From Streptomyces anulatus (lineage in GTDB: Bacteria; Actinomycetota; Actinomycetes; Streptomycetales; Streptomycetaceae): a stretch of 64,000 bases of DNA. The stretch's first letter is position 1. Each line of letters begins with the position of its first letter. Position numbers and translations under genes: made by a program. The notes under the pieces are model-generated. The model was given only the letters and a program-made list of their open reading frames with translations. It had not been told where the DNA came from and ran no database searches. Positions 53,542 through 61,276 of this stretch are shown in pieces. Where the stretch lies: NCBI RefSeq assembly GCF_000721175.1, contig NZ_JOEZ01000005.1, forward strand, positions 62,001 to 126,000, in the 5' to 3' direction.

Positions 53542-54741
53542 CTAGTTGGCGTTGAGGAGCTTCAGCTCCGGGTGGGCCGTGCCGCCCTCGATCGCGGTGG
53601 ACGAGATGTGCGAGACGACGCGCTCGTCGACCGGGTCCATCGCCGGGTCGTCGTGCACGACGAGGTGCTCGTACGTCGTGGCGCGCTGGGCGGGGACCCG
53701 GTCCGCCTTGCGGATCAGGTCGATGATCTCCAGCCGGTTGGAGCGGTGCCTGGCTCCGGCCGAGGAGACGACGTTCTCCTCCAGCATGATCGAGCCGAGG
53801 TCGTCCGCGCCGTAGTGCAGCGACAGCTGGCCGACCTCCTTGCCGGTGGTCAGCCAGGAGCCCTGGATGTGGGCGACGTTGTCGAGGAAGAGCCGGGCGA
53901 TGGCGATCATCCGCAGGTACTCGAAGAGCGTGGCCTGCGTCTGGCCCTTCAGCTTGTTGTTCTCCGGCTGGTAGGTGTACGGGATGAAGGCGCGGAAGCC
54001 GCCCGTACGGTCCTGGACGTCCCGGATCATCTTCAGGTGCTCGATGCGCTCGGCGTTGGTCTCGCCGGTGCCCATCAGCATGGTGGAGGTGGACTCGACG
54101 CCGAGTCCGTGCGCGATCTCCATGATCTCCAGCCACCGCTCGCCGGACTCCTTGAGCGGGGCGATGGCGGTGCGCGGCCGGGCGGGCAGCAGCTCGGCGC
54201 CCGCACCGGCGAAGGAGTCGAGCCCGGCGGCGTGGATCCGGCTGATGGCCTCCTCGGCGGAGACCTTCGAGATCCGGGCCATGTGCTCGATCTCGGAGGC
54301 GCCGAGCGAGTGGATGACCAGCTGCGGGAACGCCTTCTTGATCGCGGAGAAGTGCTCCTCGTAGTACTCCACGCCGAAGTCCGGGTGGTGGCCGCCCTGG
54401 AACATGATCTGGGTGCCGCCCAGCTCCACGGTCTCCGCGCAGCGGCGCAGGATGTCGTCGAGGTCGCGGGTCCAGCCCTTGTCGGTGGCCTTGGGCGGGG
54501 CGTAGAAGGCGCAGAACTTGCAGGCCGTCACGCACACGTTGGTGTAGTTGATGTTCCGCTCGATGATGTACGTCGCGATGTGCTCCGTACCGGCGTAGCG
54601 GCGGCGGCGTACGGCGTCGGCGGCGGAGCCCAGCGCGTGCAGCGGCGCGGACCGGTAGAGGTCGAGCGCCTCCTCCGGGGTGATCCGACCGCCTTCGGCG
54701 GCTCGGTCGAGGACGGGCTGAAGGTCGGCCTTCTCGGTCAC
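53542..54741 (-). CDS. mqnC: cyclic dehypoxanthinyl futalosine synthase
   Basis: A 399-residue radical SAM enzyme of the futalosine route to menaquinone. The [4Fe-4S]/SAM motif is Cys70-x3-Cys74-x2-Cys77 (NYTNVCVTACKFCAFY); TYIIERNINYTN precedes it, and LMGTGET and FIPYTYQPENNKL are further family signatures. It cyclises dehypoxanthinyl futalosine, with mqnA acting earlier in the same pathway. GTG 54741 with GAGAGGTGA upstream. A MITE-like repeat lies about 70 bp upstream, within or near its promoter. Confidence 0.95.
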   Translation of the reverse strand: MTEKADLQPVLDRAAEGGRITPEEALDLYRSAPLHALGSAADAVRRRRYAGTEHIATYIIERNINYTNVCVTACKFCAFYAPPKATDKGWTRDLDDILRRCAETVELGGTQIMFQGGHHPDFGVEYYEEHFSAIKKAFPQLVIHSLGASEIEHMARISKVSAEEAISRIHAAGLDSFAGAGAELLPARPRTAIAPLKESGERWLEIMEIAHGLGVESTSTMLMGTGETNAERIEHLKMIRDVQDRTGGFRAFIPYTYQPENNKLKGQTQATLFEYLRMIAIARLFLDNVAHIQGSWLTTGKEVGQLSLHYGADDLGSIMLEENVVSSAGARHRSNRLEIIDLIRKADRVPAQRATTYEHLVVHDDPAMDPVDERVVSHISSTAIEGGTAHPELKLLNAN

Positions 54742-54811
54742 CGGGCTGTCACCTCTCGGCGTTCTTCTACGGGTCGTCGGACCGATCCAGCGTACGTCAG
54801 CCCGGCGCGCC

Positions 54812-54962
54812 CTCAGCGCCTACCGGGTGGCCTTCGATCGGAAAGCGGACGCGGTCCGGCGCATGCGATTCCAAGGTGTCGAGAGGTCCTCGTAGCGGAG
54901 CTGCCAGGGCATTTCGGCAACGCCGTGGCCACCCGGTCAGAGGTCACCCGACAGGCTCTCAG
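54812..54962. mobile_element. MITE-like repeat element, copy 2 (151 bp)
   Basis: The second copy of the element at 44881-45052, in the same orientation. Terminal repeats lie at 54812-54832 and 54942-54962. The segment cggaaagcggacgcggtccgg and its surroundings are nearly identical in both copies. It lacks about 21 bp present near the right end of copy 1 (between ggcaacgcc and gtggcc), and its central hairpin has decayed (gtcgagaggtcct versus agggcatttcggc). The right end contains the TGA stop of the kinase gene. The element lies upstream of mqnC. Confidence 0.75.
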
Positions 54963-57004
54963 CCGCCGGACCTGGTGAGCTTCCCGTACGGCAGACCCGC
55001 GGCGCGTTCCTCGGAGCGGTAGTCCAGGGTGCCGTCGTCGGCGAGGCGGAAGACGAGGTCGGCCTCGGTGGTGGTGCACAGGCCGGGGGTGCTGGGGCGG
55101 TCCGGGTCGGTGGCCTCACGGATGTTCAGCTCCTTCGCGGTGCCGGAGGCGAGGGTGCCGACGCTGTTGCAGGTGACGGTGATGCCGAGCTGGGAGATGG
55201 TCGTGCTCATCCGGACGACCTGCTCGCCGCGCTTCCCCGCGGTGAAGACGGCGGTGAGGGTGCCGTGCGGCTGACCGGTCGTCCTCTCGGTGACCGGCCC
55301 CTTCCAGGTGCCGACGTACGCCTTCGGCAGCGCGCCGACCGGGGCGTCGGTCGCTTCGGTGGAATCGTCGGGCGTGGGCTTCGCGGGGGCGGGCGTGGAG
55401 GCGGAGGGGGACGGGCGGTTCGCCGCTCTGTCGTTGCCCCGGTCGGCGTCGCCGCCCGGGAAGAGGCCGTCGAGCAGGCCCGTGCCGAGGGTGACGACGG
55501 CGAGCGCGCCCGCCACGGCCAGGGCGACCGTGCAGCTGACCCGGCGGCTGCGGCGTTCCCCGGCGCCCTGACGGTTCTCGGCGCTGACGGTCAGGGAGAA
55601 GCGCGGGTCACCGGCACGCTGCCCCGGCAGCCCGCTCCCGCCGTGCACGCCGTCGCCGCCCTGCCGGTAGGTCCCGGCGTGTGTGGGGGGCGGGGGCGCG
55701 GTGGAGGCGGGCTTCGCGCGCGGAGGCGTCGGTGGCGGGGGCGGGGGCGGCGTCCCGTACGCGTCGTCCTGCGGATGGGGTGTCCCGTACGCGTCGTCCT
55801 GCGGGTGCGGCATCCGGTAGGGCACGTCCTGCGGCGCTTCCTGCGGGCTCGGCGTCCGGTACGGGGCCTCCCGCGGCGCTTCCTGCGAGGCTTCCTGCGG
55901 ACGTGGCGTCCCGTACGGCGCGTCCTGCGGGCGCGGTGTTCCGTACGGCGCTTCCTGCGGGCGCGGTGTTCCGTACGGCGCGTCCTGCGGGCTCGGGGCG
56001 GGCGGGCCGAATTCCCCGGCCCGGCCCGGTGCGGCCGCTTCCGCTCCCGGTCCCGCACCCAGCGAAGCGCTGCTGAACGGCACGGGCCCCGACTGCACCG
56101 GCGCGTCCTGCGGTTCCAGGTCCAGCAGCGCCACCGCGGACCGGCTGACCTCGCGCACCAGCCCGCCCGGCAGCCAGCCGCCCGCCACCATCGCCGCCGC
56201 CCCGCCGGGAGCGAGCGCCCGGGCGAGTTCGGCCGGGGCGGGGCGGGCCGCCGGGTCCTTGGCGAGACAGCCCGCGACCACCTCGCGCAGTTCGCCCTCC
56301 AGGTCGCCCAGTTCGGGTTCCTCGTGGACCACCTTGTAGAGGAGTACGGCGGAGGAGTCGCCCGGGAAGGGGGCCGCGCCCGTCGCCGCGTACGCCAGGA
56401 CCGCGCCCAGCGAGAAGACGTCGGCCGCGCCGGAGACGTCCCGGCCCCGGATCTGCTCGGGCGCCATGTAGCCGGGCGAGCCGACGGAGACCCCGGTGGA
56501 GGTGAGCGAGACGGTCGCGCCGAGGGCCCGGGCGATGCCGAAGTCGATGAGGCGGGGGCCGTCGAGGGCGAGCAGCACGTTGGACGGCTTCACGTCGCGG
56601 TGGACGATGCTCTGGCCGTGGACGACGGCGAGGGCCTCGGCGAGGCCGGCGCCCAGGGTGCGTACCGCGTGTTCGGGCAGCGGGCCGTGCTCGGTGATCG
56701 CCTGGGAGAGCGGCGGCCCGGCGACGTACCCGGTCGCCACCCACGGCACCGGGGCGTCCGGATCGGCGTCCAAAACCGGGGCCGTCCACTGGGCGCCGAT
56801 GCGCCGGGCGGACTCCACCTCGCGCCGGAACCGGGCGCGGAACTGCTCGTCGAGGGCGAAGTGGGGGTGGACGACCTTGACCGCGACCGTGCGCCCGCCC
56901 GCGCTGCGGCCGAGGTAGACCCGGCCCATGCCGCCCGCGCCGAGCCTGCCGAGCAGCCGGTAGGCACCGATGGTGTGCGGTTCGCCCGCTTCCAGCGGCT
57001 GCAT
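54959..57004 (-). CDS. transmembrane eukaryotic-type Ser/Thr protein kinase
   Basis: A 681-residue receptor-like kinase. Kinase domain about 12-270: LGRLGAGGMGRVYLGRS, AVKVVHPH, HRDVKPSN, DFG, YMAPEQI. A Pro-rich linker follows with seven or so copies of a PQ(D/E)APYGTPR-type unit (about 335-425), then one membrane helix (about 500-522, SCTVALAVAGALAVVTLGTGL) and an extracytoplasmic domain of about 120 residues (YVGTWKGPVTERTTG, MSTTISQLGITVTCNSVGT) with two cysteines, a lipocalin-like beta pattern similar in style to the end of the STAND ATPase. ATG 57004. Its stop codon TGA falls inside a MITE-like repeat. Confidence 0.92.
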   Translation of the reverse strand: MQPLEAGEPHTIGAYRLLGRLGAGGMGRVYLGRSAGGRTVAVKVVHPHFALDEQFRARFRREVESARRIGAQWTAPVLDADPDAPVPWVATGYVAGPPLSQAITEHGPLPEHAVRTLGAGLAEALAVVHGQSIVHRDVKPSNVLLALDGPRLIDFGIARALGATVSLTSTGVSVGSPGYMAPEQIRGRDVSGAADVFSLGAVLAYAATGAAPFPGDSSAVLLYKVVHEEPELGDLEGELREVVAGCLAKDPAARPAPAELARALAPGGAAAMVAGGWLPGGLVREVSRSAVALLDLEPQDAPVQSGPVPFSSASLGAGPGAEAAAPGRAGEFGPPAPSPQDAPYGTPRPQEAPYGTPRPQDAPYGTPRPQEASQEAPREAPYRTPSPQEAPQDVPYRMPHPQDDAYGTPHPQDDAYGTPPPPPPPTPPRAKPASTAPPPPTHAGTYRQGGDGVHGGSGLPGQRAGDPRFSLTVSAENRQGAGERRSRRVSCTVALAVAGALAVVTLGTGLLDGLFPGGDADRGNDRAANRPSPSASTPAPAKPTPDDSTEATDAPVGALPKAYVGTWKGPVTERTTGQPHGTLTAVFTAGKRGEQVVRMSTTISQLGITVTCNSVGTLASGTAKELNIREATDPDRPSTPGLCTTTEADLVFRLADDGTLDYRSEERAAGLPYGKLTRSGG
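55751..55996 (-). repeat. 30-bp-type coding tandem repeat in the kinase linker
   Basis: Imperfect units of about 30 bp (for example gcgcggtgttccgtacggcg, two adjacent identical stretches at about 55936-55985) encode the PQEAPYGTPR-like units. Some units are extended or fused (PQEASQEAPREAPYRTP). Length variation between strains is likely. Confidence 0.8.
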
Positions 57005-57258
57005 ATGGACTCCCCCTGTGAACCCTGCGGACGGTGAACCCCTGGACGGTAATCGCTGTGGACGGTCCGGACCCGGACCGAAGCCTAGGGGGCGCCACCG
57101 GCGCGGTCACCGGGAAACGGCCGGACCATTCTCCCTTCTCCGGTCAGGAGGGGATCATTTCGCCCCGGGGAAAGGCGCGAATGCGTTGTTCCGCCGGCCC
57201 TCGCATCCCTCGCATTCCCTGTCCCGGGACGGAAAGGGAATTCCCTCCATTCCCCGGC

Positions 57259-58149
<891 letters not shown>

Positions 58150-58377
58150 CTAGACCCGCACCCGGCCACGAGCACCACCGGGGCGCGCGCCCGCCCCACG
58201 CCCCGTCCGTACCCCGGGCCCGCGCTCCCTTCGGGAGGCCCGCACGAGGCCCTTCCTCCGGACGCCTCACGAGGGCCGTCAAACATCCGGGTGAAGTGAT
58301 CTTTCCCTCTACCGCTCGCCAGAGACCGCGTGCTAGGCTCGCCCGCAAGTTGCAGTTTGGTTTCCCTTGCAGTACAG

Positions 58378-58408
58378 AGCCTGCGGAGCATGTAACCCGC
58401 AGGCTTTT
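58378..58408 (+). terminator. intrinsic terminator-like hairpin in the csp leader
   Basis: A perfect 9-bp stem agcctgcgg (58378-58386) / ccgcaggct (58397-58405) with a 10-nt loop is followed by TTTT, 63 bp before the cold-shock gene and downstream of a -10-like TAGGCT (58334-58339). In a Streptomyces genome such a U-tract terminator is uncommon. It is placed as an attenuator in the leader, or ends a short upstream RNA. The 58141-58470 gap otherwise holds the promoters of mqnA and csp and no gene. Confidence 0.75.
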
Positions 58409-58470
58409 GTAGTTTTCAGACTTGTTTGCAGGTTCTGGAGCAGGGCAACCCTTTGGCCCAAGGAGGGCTT

Positions 58471-58674
58471 ATGGCTACCGGAACCGTCAAGTGGTTCAAC
58501 GCTGAAAAGGGCTTCGGCTTCATCGCCCAGGACGGCGGCGGCCCGGATGTCTTCGTTCACTACTCCGCGATCAATGCGTCCGGGTTCCGCTCCCTCGAGG
58601 AGAACCAGGTCGTGAACTTCGACGTCACTCAGGGACCCAAGGGTCCGCAGGCTGAGAACGTCACCCCGGCCTAG
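58471..58674 (+). CDS. CspA-family cold-shock protein
   Basis: A 67-residue single cold-shock domain. [16 protein letters not shown] contains RNP1 (KGFGFI) and DVFVHYSAI contains RNP2; the length is the norm. It binds single-stranded RNA/DNA and can melt RNA structure. RBS AAGGAGG is 4 bp from ATG 58471. Codon use is typical of a highly expressed gene. A terminator-like hairpin lies in its leader and a strong terminator follows, so it is a monocistronic unit. Confidence 0.96.
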   Translation: MATGTVKWFNAEKGFGFIAQDGGGPDVFVHYSAINASGFRSLEENQVVNFDVTQGPKGPQAENVTPA

Positions 58675-58716
58675 TTGCCCGGGTCGGTCGATCGCGGCCG
58701 TACACAGCAGTACCCA

Positions 58717-58758
58717 AGGAGCCCCGCTCCCCCGCTCCGGCGGGGGAACGGGGCTCCT
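58717..58758 (+). terminator. strong terminator after the cold-shock gene
   Basis: Arms aggagccccg (58717-58726) and cggggctcct (58749-58758) pair perfectly, with an inner cccccg/cgggggg-type extension around the loop ctccgg. It starts about 43 bp after the csp stop. Confidence 0.88.
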
Positions 58759-58855
58759 GCCTGTGTGCGGTCGGGCCCGCCACGCCGATCGTGGTCCCGT
58801 AGCCGGGCCGGCGCTTGACCTTGCCCCCGTGTGAAGGGGTGCAGTGGGAGACATC

Positions 58856-59683
58856 ATGTTCACCATCGGAGACTTCGCCAGGTACGGACGGGTGTCGCCC
58901 CGGATGCTGCGCCACTACGACGCCATCGGGCTGCTGCGACCCGACCGCACCGACCCCGCCACCGGCTACCGCTTCTACGGCGCGGCCCAGCTCGCCCGGC
59001 TCAACCGGATCATCGCGCTCAAGGACCTCGGCTTCACCCTCCAGCAGGTGGGGGCGGTCCTGGACGAGCGGCTGGGCCCGGAGGAGCTGCGCGGGATGCT
59101 GCGGCTGCGCCGGGCCGAGCTGGCGGAGGCGGTGGCGGCCGCTTCGGCGCGGCTGGCCCGGGTCGAGGCGAGGCTCCGGTCGATCGAGAGCGAGGGACGC
59201 ATGCCTGCCGACGACGTTGTGATCAAGACCGTTCCGGCGGTCCGGGTGGCCGAGCTGACCGGGACCGCCGCGAGCTACCAGCCGCAGGACATCGGGCCGG
59301 TGATCGGCCCACTGTACGAGCGGCTCTTCCCGCTCCTGGAGAGCGCCGGCGTACGGCCCACCGGCCCCGGGATCGCGAGGTACGAGGACGCCCCCGAGGG
59401 TGGCGGCGCGATCACGGTGCACGCCGGGGTCACGGTGTCGGCCCCGGCGGGCGCGGTCGGGGACACGGGGGTGCGGGTCGTGGAGCTGCCGCCGTTCGAG
59501 GCGGCCACGATCGTGCACCGGGGCGCGATGGACGACGTGCTGCCGGCGTCCCACACCCTGGCCCGCTGGCTGGACGCGAACGGCTACCGCTCCACCGGCT
59601 ACGCCCGCGAGGTCAACCTGGAGTGCCCGGCGGACCGGGGCGCGTGGGTGACGGAACTCCAGGAGCCGGTGGCGAAGGCCTGA
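58856..59683 (+). CDS. MerR-family regulator with GyrI-like ligand domain
   Basis: A 275-residue regulator: MerR winged helix (1-70, FTIGDFARYGRVSPRMLRHY, DAIGLLRPDRTDPATGYRFY), a dimerisation coiled coil (about 75-125) and a GyrI/BacM-like small-molecule domain (about 125-270), as in BmrR-type multidrug sensors. ATG 58856 has GGGAG 6 bp upstream. Just before it TTGACC (58815-58820) and a 19-bp gap give a MerR-type overlong promoter spacer containing a partial inverted repeat (tgccccc ... ggggtgc), so autoregulation is likely. The ligand and targets are unknown. Confidence 0.9.
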   Translation: MFTIGDFARYGRVSPRMLRHYDAIGLLRPDRTDPATGYRFYGAAQLARLNRIIALKDLGFTLQQVGAVLDERLGPEELRGMLRLRRAELAEAVAAASARLARVEARLRSIESEGRMPADDVVIKTVPAVRVAELTGTAASYQPQDIGPVIGPLYERLFPLLESAGVRPTGPGIARYEDAPEGGGAITVHAGVTVSAPAGAVGDTGVRVVELPPFEAATIVHRGAMDDVLPASHTLARWLDANGYRSTGYAREVNLECPADRGAWVTELQEPVAKA

Positions 59684-59764
59684 CCCGGCGACGGCAGGGA
59701 GGGGCGGCGTCCCGTACGGGAGGGGGCGGCGCACCCTCCCGTACGGGGCGCCCACGCCCGGGTT

Positions 59765-60985
59765 CTACGCCCCCACCCAGAGCCCGTCCTCCGTGAGCCC
59801 CAGCAGGCCGATCGCGTTGCCGCGCACGATGCGGTCGACGACGTCCGGGTCCAGGTGGCCCATCTGTTCCTCGCCGACCTCGCGGGAGCGGGGCCAGGTG
59901 GAGTCGGAGTGCGGGTAGTCCGTCTCGTACAGGACGTTGCCGACGCCGATCGCGTCGAGGTTCTTCAGCCCGAACGCGTCGTCGAAGAAGCAGCCGTGGA
60001 CATGCTCGGCGAACAGCTCGGACGGCGGCCGGTGGACCTTCTCGGCGACGCCGCCCCAGGCCCGGTTCTCCTCCCAGACCACGTCGGCGCGCTCCAGGAT
60101 GTACGGAATCCAGCCGATCTGCCCCTCCGCGTACATGATCTTCAGGTTGGGGAAGCGTTCGAACTTGCCGCTCATCAGCCAGTCGACCATCGAGAAGCAG
60201 CAGTTGGCGAAGGTGATGGTGGAGCCGACGGCGGGCGGGGCGTCGGCGGAGGTGGACGGCATCTTCGACGAGGAGCCGATGTGCATGGCGATCACGGTGC
60301 CCGTCTCGTCGCAGGCCGCGAGGAACGGATCCCAGTCGTCCGCATGTATGGACGGAAGCCCGAGATGGGGAGGTATCTCGGAGAATGCGACCGCGCGCAC
60401 GCCTCGCGCCGCGTTGCGCCGGACCTCGGCGGCGGCGAGCTCCGCGTCCCACAGCGGGACGAGTGTGAGCGGGATGAGGCGGCCGTGCGCCTCGGGGCCG
60501 CACCACTCCTCCACCATCCAGTCGTTGTACGCGCGCACGCCGAGGAGCCCCAGTTCGCGGTCCTTCGCTTCGGTGAACGTCTGCCCGCAGAAACGGGGGA
60601 AGGTCGGGAAGCAGAGGGCGGACTGCACGTGGTTGACGTCCATGTCGGCGAGCCGGTCCGGCACCGAGAAGGAGCCGGGCCGCATCTGCTCGTAGGTGAT
60701 GATCTCCAGCTTGATCTCCTCCCTGTCGTAGCCGACGGCGGTGTCGAGGCGGGTGAGCGGGCGGTGCAGGTCCTCGTACACCCACCAGTCGCCGACCGGT
60801 CCGTCGTCGCCCTTCGCGCCCATCACAGGCGCGAACCTGCCGCCCATGAAGGTCATTTCCTTCAGCGGTGCGCGGACGACGCGCGGCCCGGAGTCCGCGT
60901 ACCTGGACGGGAGCCGGTCCCGCCAGACATGAGCGGGCTCCACCGTGTGGTCGTCCACCGAGATGATCTTCGGGAAGGTCTCCAT
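59765..60985 (-). CDS. ACMSD-like amidohydrolase (amidohydrolase 2 family)
   Basis: A 406-residue TIM-barrel metal enzyme of the PF04909 group: ISVDDHTVEPAHVWRDRLP is the family opening, MHIGSSS supplies a metal His, and LYETDYPHSDSTWPRSR near residue 365 contains the catalytic/metal Asp. Members decarboxylate or hydrolyse aromatic and other acids; the substrate here is unknown. ATG 60985 is chosen: a TACCGT -10 box ends exactly 7 bp upstream, so the mRNA is probably leaderless; GTG 60994 would lie inside that box. An inverted-repeat operator overlaps the -35 region. Confidence 0.88.
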   Translation of the reverse strand: METFPKIISVDDHTVEPAHVWRDRLPSRYADSGPRVVRAPLKEMTFMGGRFAPVMGAKGDDGPVGDWWVYEDLHRPLTRLDTAVGYDREEIKLEIITYEQMRPGSFSVPDRLADMDVNHVQSALCFPTFPRFCGQTFTEAKDRELGLLGVRAYNDWMVEEWCGPEAHGRLIPLTLVPLWDAELAAAEVRRNAARGVRAVAFSEIPPHLGLPSIHADDWDPFLAACDETGTVIAMHIGSSSKMPSTSADAPPAVGSTITFANCCFSMVDWLMSGKFERFPNLKIMYAEGQIGWIPYILERADVVWEENRAWGGVAEKVHRPPSELFAEHVHGCFFDDAFGLKNLDAIGVGNVLYETDYPHSDSTWPRSREVGEEQMGHLDPDVVDRIVRGNAIGLLGLTEDGLWVGA

Positions 60986-60991
60986 GCGTTC

Positions 60992-61029
60992 CACGGTAGC
61001 GTCGATCTGACGAACCGTCAGCTACCGTG
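60992..61029. promoter_or_regulatory. nested inverted repeats at the amidohydrolase promoter
   Basis: CTGACGAACCGTCAG (61007-61021) is a 6-bp inverted repeat around AAC, the form of a TetR-type operator. A second pair, CACGGTAGC (60992-61000) and GCTACCGTG (61021-61029), encloses it. On the minus strand the inner site overlaps a -35-like TGACGG and the outer left arm covers the -10-like TACCGT of the amidohydrolase gene. No TetR gene lies adjacent within the window. Confidence 0.65.
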
Positions 61030-61276
61030 CGCGCATTGGCCCCGGACACGGCACGGGGCACGGTTCCCGAATCGTTGTCGAGGGCTTGTGCAGAGCGTCA
61101 CCCACTGCTGACGAGTCCGCCCGGGACAAGGCAGACTGTTGAGCGCGATACCAGCGGTACCGCGCCATCCGGATGCATACCGCACGTCGACGCACGGGCG
61201 GACATCCGGGCGCGGGCACCACCGGCAGGATCCGCAGACGAGCGGGACCGGCAGGCGAGCAGGACAGGGGGCATCA

